Shown: positions 7,988 through 15,064, counted from the first letter of the stretch. The stretch is DNA of 15,409 nucleotides from JBCCSZ01 sp039199225 (GCA_039199225.1 JBCCSZ010000189.1:1-15409); one strand, 5' to 3'. The notes: generated from the sequence alone by a model not told the origin. Program-made: numbers and translations.

Positions 7988-9235
7988 TCAACCAAACAGG
8001 CTCAGTTGATTGAAAGCAACCTTTTGACTGGCAGGCCGCACAAACGACTGGCGAATCAAGGTGGGATTCTTACCCAAAAACTTGAAATCCTTGTCTGCAC
8101 AAAGGATAAAAAAGCGAGCTCTCTTCAAGATGACACCAATCTTCTTCAAATGCTCAATCCGCAAACTGCCGTGCTTGCGAGCCGCAACGATTTTCTTAGC
8201 CGACTTGACCCCTATGCCAGGCACCCGAAGGATCATTTCGTAAGGAGCCGTATTGACGTCCACCGGAAAAAGATGTGGGTTGCGCAAAGCATAAGAAGAC
8301 TTCGGATCAATCTCCAAATCCAACTCTGGATGTGTTTCATCCACAATTTCATCCACCTTAAAGCCGTAAAAGCGCATCAACCAATCGGCCTGGTACAAGC
8401 GATTTTCCCGAATCACAGGCGTCTGACGAAGGGCCGGCAAACGCGCATCATCGCTGATGGGTACGTAGCCCGAGTAGTACACCCGCTTGAGCGACTGCTT
8501 TTTGTAAAGACCATCGGCCAAGTTCAATATCTGCAAATCGTTCTCCGGAGTAGCCCCTATGACCACCTGGGTACTTTGCCCACCTGGCGCAAAATGCGGG
8601 GAAGAACGAATCGTTTTCTTTTCCTCTTTGAAACCTTGAATAGCCCCCTTGAGGTAGTTCATTGGCTTGTATACATCCTTGTAGTTTTTCTCCGGGGCAA
8701 CCTTTTTGAGGCTTTTCTCCGATGGAATTTCCAAGTTGACACTCAAACGATCGGCGTACAAACCAGCTTCATGGATCAACTCATCACTGGCCCCTGGGAT
8801 GGCTTTGAGGTGAATGTAGCCGTTGAACTTGTGCAAAGTCCGTAGTTCCTTGGCAATGCGAACGAGGCGCTCCATCGTGTAGTCGGCACTTTTAAAAATC
8901 CCAGAACTCAAAAACAAGCCCTCGATGTAGTTGCGGCGATAGAAATTTATGGTCAGATCAACGACCTCTTTGACGGTGAAGGCTACTCGTTTGACATCAT
9001 TGCTGCTGCGGCTCACACAGTAAGCACAATCGAAAATGCAATAATTGGTCAGTAAGATTTTTAGAAGGGAGACACAACGACCGTCCTCTGTGTAGGTGTG
9101 GCAGATGCCCATTCCCGTAGAATTGCCCAGACCGTCTTTGGTATTTTTTCGCTTGCTGCCGCTGGACGCACAAGACACATCATACTTAGCGGCATCGGAT
9201 AAAACCTCTAGCTTTTCCTTGATTCTCTCATTCAT
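7988..9235 (-). CDS. Radical SAM putative DNA modification/repair protein (TIGR03916-type)
   Basis: The protein has 415 residues. The 4Fe-4S radical SAM motif CIFDCAYC (C66, C70, C73) is intact. The TIM-barrel region follows, with FLSSGIF (108-114) and SVNLEIPSE (165-173). Towards the C-terminus, residues about 331-350 contain a helix-hairpin-helix DNA-binding motif, VPGIGVKSAKKI. This combination and the opening YDVSCASSGSKR are those of the rSAM family linked to UDG-like proteins. Three further cysteines (C22, C45, C54) before the motif could hold another cluster. The last residues are NQLSLFG, where QLSLF (410-414) is the canonical bacterial beta-clamp-binding peptide. The role is probably S-adenosylmethionine-dependent repair or modification of DNA; substrate unknown. 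It is the first gene of the minus-strand run, with a near-consensus promoter just upstream. Confidence 0.95.
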   Translation of the reverse strand: MNERIKEKLEVLSDAAKYDVSCASSGSKRKNTKDGLGNSTGMGICHTYTEDGRCVSLLKILLTNYCIFDCAYCVSRSSNDVKRVAFTVKEVVDLTINFYRRNYIEGLFLSSGIFKSADYTMERLVRIAKELRTLHKFNGYIHLKAIPGASDELIHEAGLYADRLSVNLEIPSEKSLKKVAPEKNYKDVYKPMNYLKGAIQGFKEEKKTIRSSPHFAPGGQSTQVVIGATPENDLQILNLADGLYKKQSLKRVYYSGYVPISDDARLPALRQTPVIRENRLYQADWLMRFYGFKVDEIVDETHPELDLEIDPKSSYALRNPHLFPVDVNTAPYEMILRVPGIGVKSAKKIVAARKHGSLRIEHLKKIGVILKRARFFILCADKDFKFLGKNPTLIRQSFVRPASQKVAFNQLSLFG

Positions 9236-9258
9236 TTGGTTGCTGCTTTTTGACCTAC

Positions 9259-9290
9259 CAAATATAACCGCTTTTCAAAAAAGAAACAAA
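9259..9290 (-). promoter_or_regulatory. Bacteroidota-type promoter for the radical SAM operon
   Basis: Read on the minus strand, TATATTTG (9266-9259) matches the Bacteroidota -7 consensus TAnnTTTG exactly. TTTG (9290-9287) lies 20 bases upstream, the expected -33 spacing. Transcription would start around 9252, leaving a leader of roughly 15-20 bases before the ATG at 9235. The upstream DNA (9291-9330) is strongly A/T-rich, which also fits an active promoter. It is expected to drive all four genes down to 5977. Confidence 0.7.
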
Positions 9291-9393
9291 ATATTTATTA
9301 TTTAAAATTTAAAAACAAAATATTTTACATCTTTATGACAGTTATCCCTTTTATGGTGGCCAAGCAGCTCACCATCCATTACTAGGCGAAACT

Positions 9394-9441
9394 AAAAAAG
9401 CCCTTCGCACGCTGAACGATTTGCTCAGTGTACAAAAGGCT
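9394..9441 (-). terminator. Likely terminator of the M57 peptidase transcript
   Basis: On the minus strand, AGCCTT (9441-9436) pairs with AAGGGCT (9405-9399) with one bulged G. An inner CACTGA / TCAGcGTG stem adds pairs, and six T follow (9399-9394). It lies about 150 bases past the M57 stop codon and about 160 bases upstream of the radical SAM start, so it separates the two transcription units. It is imperfect but well placed. No other gene sits in the 9236-9591 interval. Confidence 0.55.
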
Positions 9442-9591
9442 CTCTAACTGTCTTACTAATCCAACTTTTGTTAACAGCGCAACATTCTGAATGAGGACAG
9501 TTGTCAAATCAAAGAAGAATCTCAAATCTTCCTTGGGTACTTAGGAATTAATACGGTTCTGAGTGGATGAATCCCCAAGCATAGGAGGATT

Positions 9592-10500
9592 CTAATACAA
9601 ATACTGCAATGCCACAATATCGTAGGGGCCAAACTCGCCATCTTCGCCGCTGCCAAAGCAGGCCAACATAACAGAGTTCAGGTCTGTACCCGTTGGCGTA
9701 CCAGGGATGTGGTTGGCACCATCGCTACCGCTTCCTTCATTGGCATTCTGGCCACAGCTGGCGCGGTTGAAATAGTCGGTATGTCTCAAACCAAGGCAGT
9801 GTCCGATTTCATGGGTCATTACGTGTTCGTTCACATTGGTATCGTAGCTTTCCATGCCATTGTATATTTGCACCCACTTGTAGGGGTTGCCACCAGACGG
9901 GAAGCCAGCGACCCCACCGGCACCAGAGTTAAATGGATTTCGGTAAACGACAATATCGGCATTGGTGCTAGAAGAAAAAGAGAGTGAAAAACTAAGTCTC
10001 AACCCACTAATTCTATTGTAGTTGCTGATGGCCCATCTCAAAGCTGTTTGCATCTTGGATGTCAACGCATAAGTACTACCAGTGTAGCCGATGACCCTAA
10101 TGGTACGCGGCGCACTGACAAGGTTGTTCGTACGGTATTGGCGGCTTTTCTCCGACGTCTGTATCATTACATCATGCAATTCTTTCTCTGTCATGGCAAT
10201 GCAACCATCGACTAATAATTTTTGCTCGACACTTCCATCCGGCAGCGGATAGTCTATTCTTTCAATCCCATCCAAATTGACACCATGCCCCTCTACGTGT
10301 TGGGTAATCGGCTCCCTGTAGAGGTCAGCAATTTCCAGCACATTGTTGTCTTCAAAATCATCCGTATCCATCTCAGGATGTTCGCTGTGATCCAAGGATT
10401 GTACAGATTGCGGCACTTCAGCCTCTTTCTGACAAGCAGTAAAAAAAAGAAATGAGCCTAGAAATAGCACCAAAGTACTTTTCTTAAATGTGTTTTCCAT
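9592..10500 (-). CDS. M57 (HEIGH) metallopeptidase, predicted lipoprotein
   Basis: The protein has 302 residues. The N-terminus is a lipoprotein signal (LVLFLGSFLFFTAC) with C23 as the lipid-anchored residue, followed by an acidic linker (about 27-55). The catalytic domain carries HEIGHCLGLRHTD (230-242): zinc ligands H230, H234 and H240, catalytic E231, and the HxxG Gly G237. A Met-turn LNSVM (Met 278) and a compact C-terminus follow. The literal HEIGH motif and the layout point to Peptidase_M57 (dual-action HEIGH metallo-peptidase, PF12388), related to myxobacterial protease B. Residues about 60-130 resemble a propeptide. The protein would act at the cell surface or in the periplasm. It is a single-gene minus-strand unit. 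Its upstream DNA has a 7/8 match to the -7 box (TAGTTTTT) but no good -33 element. Confidence 0.92.
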   Translation of the reverse strand: MENTFKKSTLVLFLGSFLFFTACQKEAEVPQSVQSLDHSEHPEMDTDDFEDNNVLEIADLYREPITQHVEGHGVNLDGIERIDYPLPDGSVEQKLLVDGCIAMTEKELHDVMIQTSEKSRQYRTNNLVSAPRTIRVIGYTGSTYALTSKMQTALRWAISNYNRISGLRLSFSLSFSSSTNADIVVYRNPFNSGAGGVAGFPSGGNPYKWVQIYNGMESYDTNVNEHVMTHEIGHCLGLRHTDYFNRASCGQNANEGSGSDGANHIPGTPTGTDLNSVMLACFGSGEDGEFGPYDIVALQYLY

Positions 10501-11163
10501 TATTTAATTTTTTTGATGAATAAAGCGTAAAAACTAGACCCTCGACACAGAACCATAAGTTCGCATCGCAGTCAATAAAAATAGCATGCTGTCTTATGCA
10601 AAAGACATTAAAAATTCAGCCAGCAGATGCGCGCTATCTACCAGACAAAATGCCTTTGTTGCCTTTAAAATACAAATACAAAAGTTCCTCAAGCCAAACA
10701 CTCGTCTAGCCCGATATATGGTCGTCGAATTGAAGGATTGGTACAAAAAGTCTTTCAAATCCGACAAATGAAAAATCATCGTATCCCACTGTTAATCAGA
10801 TACTTATTTAATGTACTTATGCTGAACAGACCTTCGAATAGGTCAATTTAACTAACTACTTGAGTTGTATAATATTGAAAACCTTCTGCTTTAATTAATT
10901 CAGGTGTGTTGCTGTAGAAAGTTCAACCTGGAACTCACTGGAGATAATGCTTAAATATACTAAGATAATTTAATGCGCAAAATTTTTTAACCACTTTTTT
11001 AGACAAGTTGTGGGATTAATGGTAGATATTCTCTTCTTTTTTTCTACATTTCTTCCACTTTCACGCCTTGTGCAGTTGCAGTCTTTCATTCTTGTCAATG
11101 TCCTACACTAGCCATAAGTGCCTTTGATAAAAGCTTAAAAGGAATGAAATAGTTAGACCATCA
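10501..11163. other. 663-bp A/T-rich interval without a supported gene
   Basis: This lies between the hydrolase stop (11164) and the M57 start (10500), both minus strand. It is visibly richer in A/T than the flanking genes. Two opposing 61-codon frames around 10586-10779 overlap almost completely and neither looks like a real protein. Small inverted repeats are GACCT/AGGTC at 10829-10844 and AGTTC/GAACT at 10920-10935. Neither has the T-run of a terminator. The interval must hold the 3' end of the hydrolase transcript and the M57 promoter. It could also hold a small RNA, but nothing specific is visible. Confidence 0.55.
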
Positions 11164-12252
11164 TTATTCGATGATTTGATGGAGCCGTAGCCAGTCCTCC
11201 ATCGTTTCGTAATAGCCGTCACAAGCCTGCCATCTCAGTGCAGATAAATCTTCTTGAAAGCCACAAGTGATGCATTTTTGTAGGCTGTGATTACAGTTGG
11301 AAAAGGTCTTTACAGTGAGATTGGAAGTGGTGTCGACGCCAATGGTTCGTTCATATAAAGCTTTGGTCTTGCGCCAATCGACCTGTGAATCCTCCGTCCC
11401 AAACAAGGCCAGAACCGGACATTTAATGTCGCTCAGCAGCTGATCAAAATCCTCCAAATAGACCCATAAGCCACTCTCCGTATCGAAATATCCTTTGCTG
11501 GTATAATCCGCCCGCTGTTCCTTGTAGTTTTTTAGTCCCTCTGCTGTCACTGCCGTTTCATTGCTGTAATCAAACAAGCTCCGGCAGGTACTGTCTTGTG
11601 TCAGTGGTTGAATGGCTTTGAGGTAAGACCCATAATCAGATTGGGTGCAAAAAAGTTTGTGGCCCAGCATCCAGGCATCGAACAGTCGCTCCGCCTCTTT
11701 TTCTTCCTTCCCTTCGTTCAGCAAATTGGATTTGAGGAGGTATCCAAAGTTCTCCTTATCATCTGTACCACTGACGGAAATCCAAAAATCAATGGGAAAC
11801 TGCTGGTTGATGAGTGGACAAATCCATCCGGCCCGACTGATGCCCCAAAGTCCGATCTTTTCGGCTCCTGGCACTTGCAAATCCTTAATTTTACGGATGG
11901 CCGCCAGAGCTTCGTCTGCCGAATTTGTCACCGGCTGCCCGGCGTTGAATACGCCTTCGCTCTTTCCACAGCCCATTTTGTCCCATAGACAAACCGTTAA
12001 ACCCGCCTCGACCAGCTTGCTCCGGAGCGTAAAAAACCACTTGCCTTCGACAAAGTTGGTCTCCCCATAGCCCGGGATGAGGAGGACGAGTGCCTTGGGT
12101 TGGCGATCCTTTGGCTTTTCGATCAAACCGCGCAGGGTTTTGCCTTCAAACTGAAATTCAAAGGGTTCCGATACCATCTGAGCGAACAGGCTTGAGATGC
12201 TCAACAGGCAGGGGATGATCAGCAAAAGGAGGAGCCTCAATGGTTTTTTCAT
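11164..12252 (-). CDS. Exported alpha/beta hydrolase
   Basis: The protein has 362 residues from the ATG at 12252. A TTG three codons upstream (12261) is in frame but is a poorer start. The signal peptide is at 1-24 (LRLLLLLIIPCLLSISSLFA, then Q). The alpha/beta-hydrolase core shows the oxyanion-loop motif LIPGYGETN (58-66), the nucleophile elbow GISRAG (137-142) with S139, a candidate acid D288 in FGTEDSQVD, and catalytic H322 in SNCNHSLQ. The elbow has Ala where the GxSxG consensus has Gly, with Gly one place later. An insert of about 90 residues (165-260) between strands forms the cap. Six cysteines in the mature part after residue 200, including CNHSLQKCITC around the catalytic His, suggest disulfides, as expected outside the cytoplasm. 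Substrate unknown; esterase or acyl-hydrolase activity is likely. No strong terminator follows. Confidence 0.88.
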   Translation of the reverse strand: MKKPLRLLLLLIIPCLLSISSLFAQMVSEPFEFQFEGKTLRGLIEKPKDRQPKALVLLIPGYGETNFVEGKWFFTLRSKLVEAGLTVCLWDKMGCGKSEGVFNAGQPVTNSADEALAAIRKIKDLQVPGAEKIGLWGISRAGWICPLINQQFPIDFWISVSGTDDKENFGYLLKSNLLNEGKEEKEAERLFDAWMLGHKLFCTQSDYGSYLKAIQPLTQDSTCRSLFDYSNETAVTAEGLKNYKEQRADYTSKGYFDTESGLWVYLEDFDQLLSDIKCPVLALFGTEDSQVDWRKTKALYERTIGVDTTSNLTVKTFSNCNHSLQKCITCGFQEDLSALRWQACDGYYETMEDWLRLHQIIE

Positions 12253-12283
12253 AAGTCGCAAATTTTAGCGGATTCGATGACAC

Positions 12284-12407
12284 AAGTGCCTAGGCAATTT
12301 GAATAATGACTCATCTTGAACGACTTTCACCTCAAACTAAGGATAACCTAACTTTGTCCAGGCACTTACAACATCCATCAATTTTTCTAAAGACAACAGA
12401 AGTGCCT
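12284..12407. promoter_or_regulatory. Three copies of AAGTGCCT between divergent genes
   Basis: AAGTGCCT occurs at 12284-12291 and 12400-12407, with the reverse complement AGGCACTT at 12360-12367. The first copy overlaps the perfect 10-bp palindrome TGCCTAGGCA (12287-12296). The copies lie in the 271-bp gap between the divergent hydrolase and BtuF-like genes. A further copy is at 11116-11123, just beyond the hydrolase stop. Possible operator sites; no known regulator matches. Confidence 0.3.
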
Positions 12408-12443
12408 CTTGGTTGTTTCGATGGTCATTTATCTCGAAAATCC

Positions 12444-12477
12444 TTGAGCAGTTCGTAGAATAAAAGGAACTGCTTAA
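12444..12477. promoter_or_regulatory. Inverted repeat upstream of the BtuF-like gene
   Basis: A perfect 8-bp arm pair, AGCAGTTC (12447-12454) and GAACTGCT (12467-12474), extends to 11 pairs with one G-T wobble, with a 12-nt loop. The right arm covers the expected -33 region of the promoter box at 12493. It would lie upstream of the transcript start, so it more likely acts as DNA (an operator) than as an RNA hairpin. No T-run follows on either strand. Confidence 0.45.
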
Positions 12478-12492
12478 CTTCAAGCCTTGAAA

Positions 12493-12500
12493 TAGCTTTG
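12493..12500 (+). promoter_or_regulatory. -7 box for the BtuF-like gene
   Basis: TAGCTTTG matches TAnnTTTG exactly and lies 23 bases before the ATG at 12524, giving a leader of about 15-20 bases. The -33 position shows only a poor match (ACTG) that lies within the inverted repeat at 12444-12477, which suggests a promoter dependent on, or blocked by, a bound regulator. Confidence 0.5.
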
Positions 12501-12523
12501 ATCACCTTCCGCAATCGGCTAAC

Positions 12524-13333
12524 ATGTTTCTCAGTACCCTAGACCAACTCCAACGCCCCATCCAATTGTTGCAGCCCCCCAAGCGCATCATTTCCACCGT
12601 TCCTTCCCAAACGGAACTGCTGGCCTACCTCGGTTTGGAGGAGCAGGTGGTTGGCATCACCAAATTTTGTGTCCACCCCAAACAGTGGCACCAACAAAAG
12701 ACCAAAATAGGGGGAACAAAGCGGTTTCACCTCGACCGCATCGAAGCCTTGCAACCCGACCTCATCATCGGAAACAAAGAAGAAAATACCAAGGAGTTGA
12801 TGGAAGAGCTGATGGAGCAGTATCCGGTTTGGATGAGCGACATCTACAATTTGGAGGATGCTTGCGCCATGATTGAAGCCATTGGTCAGTTGACAGATAG
12901 GGCGCAAAGGGCGGCAGCCCTGTCCAATCAGATACAGAAATCCTTTGCCGAATTGGCAGCCTTCACAACATCGAATCGCCTCCTCTCTGCCGCCTATTTC
13001 ATCTGGCAACGCCCCATGATGGTGGCTGCTTCCGGCACTTTTATTGATGAAATGCTAAAAACAGCCGGATTCAGAAATATTTTCCACAACAAAGCACGCT
13101 ATCCGGAAGTTACGATAGAAGATATTCAAACTGCCCAACCAGAAGTCATTCTGCTTTCATCCGAGCCATTTCCATACAAAGAGGAACACATAGCTTTTTT
13201 TCAGCAAATTTGTCCTCAATCCGTCATCCGTTTGGTTGATGGAGAATTATTTTCCTGGTATGGCAGCCGTTTGCTGAATGCCGTTTCTTATTTTATTAAA
13301 TTGCATAAAGAAATATGCGGTTTATCAAAGTAA
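12524..13333 (+). CDS. BtuF-like metal/cofactor-binding protein without a signal peptide
   Basis: The 269 residues match the periplasmic-binding fold of the BtuF/FecB group (Peripla_BP_2, PF01497). Strand 1 is RIISTVPSQTELLAYLG (21-37), then VVGITKFCVHP, the KIGGTKRFHLDRIEALQPDLIIG segment, a long central helix, and a C-terminal lobe with ASGTFIDEMLKTAGFRNIF and VTIEDIQTAQPEVILLSSEPF. Relatives deliver cobalamin, haem or siderophores to ABC importers. The start MFLSTLDQLQRPIQLLQPP carries no signal peptide or lipobox, and no upstream in-frame start supplies one. The protein is therefore predicted to stay in the cytoplasm unless exported differently. No permease or ATPase gene is adjacent. Its ligand and role are uncertain; a cytoplasmic cofactor-binding or carrier role is possible. 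No cobalamin riboswitch is visible upstream. Confidence 0.85.
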   Translation: MFLSTLDQLQRPIQLLQPPKRIISTVPSQTELLAYLGLEEQVVGITKFCVHPKQWHQQKTKIGGTKRFHLDRIEALQPDLIIGNKEENTKELMEELMEQYPVWMSDIYNLEDACAMIEAIGQLTDRAQRAAALSNQIQKSFAELAAFTTSNRLLSAAYFIWQRPMMVAASGTFIDEMLKTAGFRNIFHNKARYPEVTIEDIQTAQPEVILLSSEPFPYKEEHIAFFQQICPQSVIRLVDGELFSWYGSRLLNAVSYFIKLHKEICGLSK

Positions 13334-13361
13334 CTTGTTTGAAATAAGGGCTGTTAAATAC

Positions 13362-13394
13362 ATTGAACTCAAAAGCATTCATTATGTATTTTTG
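13362..13394 (+). promoter_or_regulatory. Bacteroidota-type promoter for the subtilisin-like protease
   Basis: TATTTTTG (13387-13394) matches TAnnTTTG exactly, and ATTG (13362-13365) lies 21 bases upstream, close to the expected -33 element. The box ends 30 bases before the ATG at 13425. This gives the protease its own promoter, 28 bp after the stop of the BtuF-like gene. Confidence 0.65.
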
Positions 13395-13424
13395 AGCCTC
13401 GTAACAAAGTCAAACCATCAGAAC

Positions 13425-15059
13425 ATGATCCTATCCATACGACATATTGCCCTGCTGCTCGGCCTCCTTGTTTTGTTTTCTACCAATACCCAAGCACAGG
13501 AATTCAAAGCTGGCGAGTTGTTGGTACAGCTCCAGAATGATGCACAAATCAGTGATTTAACCGCTTCGCCCCTATCTCGTTCGGCCAATGCAGGCGCTTT
13601 TTCCATTAAAAAGACGATATACGAGCCCTTCGGTATTTACTTGCTTTCGTTCGATCCCCTGCGATACGATATCCACGAAATGCTTCGCTTCCTCCGTTCA
13701 CACCCTTCCGTTGAATCGGCCCAGCTCAACTTCCGGGCAGAGCTCCGAGGAACGACCCCCAACGACCTGTTTTTCGACAATCAATGGTACCTCAACAAAA
13801 TAGACGCGCCAGATGCTTGGGATATTACTACAGGCGGTGTGACAGTCAACGGAGATACCATCGTCGTGGCAGTCATCGATGGCGGATGCAGCACCCAACA
13901 TGAAGATTTGGTCAACAACATCTGGTTCAACAAAGCAGAAATTCCCAACGATGGCATCGACAATGACAACAATGGGTATGTCGACGACTACTATGGCCTC
14001 AATGTCAAAACTTCCAACGACAGCCATCCCGACGCTTCTCACGGTTGTGCCGTATCGGGCATCATTGGAGCAGAAGGGGACAACGAGCAAGGCACGGTCG
14101 GCATCAATTGGCAAACTAAAATGATGCTCATCAGCGGATCAGAGTATACCGATGAGATTGTCGAAGCATACACCTACGCGCTCGACATGCGCAAAAAATA
14201 CAACGAAACAGACGGTCGCGAGGGTGCCTTTGTGGCAGTAACCAACTACTCTGCCGGCATCGACCGCTCTTTTTGCGAAGATTTTCCCATCTGGGGCAGC
14301 ATCTACGATTCCCTGGGTTGCGCCGGTATCATCAACATCGGTGCCACAACCAATAAGGATTTCAACGTCGATGTCGTAGGCGATATGCCAACCACCTGCC
14401 CCAGCGAGTTTTTGATCGCCGTCACCAGTACCGACCGGCAGGACCGAAAACTGACCAACGCCGGCTACGGCCCCATCAACATCGACTTGGCAGCACCAGG
14501 GCTGGACATCTTCAGCGCCAAAGCGCGCAGTGACTATGGCGAAATCGGCGATGGGACTTCCTTTGCCACCCCCATGGTCGCCGGCGCCATTGCCTTGATG
14601 TACAGCCTACCGTCTACAGAACTGGGCAACCTAATCAGCAGCAACCCCAAAGAAGCTGCTCGTTGCATGCGCGAGGTGATCCTAAGCGGCGTAGAAGTAT
14701 CTCCCAGCCTAGTCGACCAAGTGGAGACCAGCGGACGCCTGAACCTCTTCCGCTCCATCCTAGAGCTACAAAGCAAGTTCGGCGGCAAGTCCGGCCCACT
14801 CGGCATCTGCGAAATCCGCCCCAACCTTGCGACCAGCGGCGACCGGGTCGAGGTCATCTTCCAAAAGCCCGACCTGAATGCCTACGACATCCGCATCTAC
14901 GATGCAGCCGGAAAGTACGTCATTGGCGGCAAAATCCAAGCAGGCTTGTCGCGACGCTCCTTCTTCATTGAAAATCTTGAAAATTGGGCGCCTGGGGTAT
15001 ACTTTGTTACCATCCAGAATAATTTGAATATCACAACTTCTCGATTTGTGGTTTATTAG
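13425..15059 (+). CDS. Secreted subtilisin-family (S8) serine protease with T9SS tail
   Basis: The protein has 544 residues from the ATG at 13425, which begins a signal peptide (LSIRHIALLLGLLVLFSTNTQA). A longer frame starting at 13278 overlaps the previous gene and is rejected. A propeptide-like domain (26-110) precedes the catalytic domain. The catalytic triad is D152 (VVAVIDGG), H206 (SHGCAVSGIIGA) and S379 (GTSFATPMVAGA), with N310 (GATTN) as the probable oxyanion Asn. NDGIDNDNNGYVDD (175-188) is an Asp/Asn-rich loop likely to bind calcium. Residues about 460-544 form a T9SS-type sorting domain with RPNL (465-468) in place of the usual PNP, and GVYFVTI (524-530). The likely role is an extracellular or surface-attached general protease. 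It is probably monocistronic. No classic terminator follows; repeat DNA with a hairpin begins just past the stop. Confidence 0.93.
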   Translation: MILSIRHIALLLGLLVLFSTNTQAQEFKAGELLVQLQNDAQISDLTASPLSRSANAGAFSIKKTIYEPFGIYLLSFDPLRYDIHEMLRFLRSHPSVESAQLNFRAELRGTTPNDLFFDNQWYLNKIDAPDAWDITTGGVTVNGDTIVVAVIDGGCSTQHEDLVNNIWFNKAEIPNDGIDNDNNGYVDDYYGLNVKTSNDSHPDASHGCAVSGIIGAEGDNEQGTVGINWQTKMMLISGSEYTDEIVEAYTYALDMRKKYNETDGREGAFVAVTNYSAGIDRSFCEDFPIWGSIYDSLGCAGIINIGATTNKDFNVDVVGDMPTTCPSEFLIAVTSTDRQDRKLTNAGYGPINIDLAAPGLDIFSAKARSDYGEIGDGTSFATPMVAGAIALMYSLPSTELGNLISSNPKEAARCMREVILSGVEVSPSLVDQVETSGRLNLFRSILELQSKFGGKSGPLGICEIRPNLATSGDRVEVIFQKPDLNAYDIRIYDAAGKYVIGGKIQAGLSRRSFFIENLENWAPGVYFVTIQNNLNITTSRFVVY

Positions 15060-15064
15060 GGGGG

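Noticed and set aside
8006..8845. A 279-codon frame on the plus strand opposite the radical SAM gene
   Set aside because: The minus-strand gene has unmistakable family motifs; this is its shadow.
9569..9592. GAATCC/GGATTC inverted repeat at the M57 stop codon as terminator
   Set aside because: Only six pairs, overlapping the stop codon, with no T-run; the hairpin at 9399-9441 is a better candidate.
10586..10779. Two overlapping 61-codon frames on opposite strands
   Set aside because: They overlap almost fully, have no recognisable domain, no promoter and no credible start context.
12253..12523. Cobalamin riboswitch upstream of the BtuF-like gene
   Set aside because: No B12-box sequence or multi-stem architecture is seen, and the likely transcript start at about 12507 leaves too short a leader.
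13278..13424. Earlier in-frame start for the subtilisin-like protease
   Set aside because: It overlaps the BtuF-like gene, and the promoter box at 13387 and the signal peptide at 13425 both argue for the later start.
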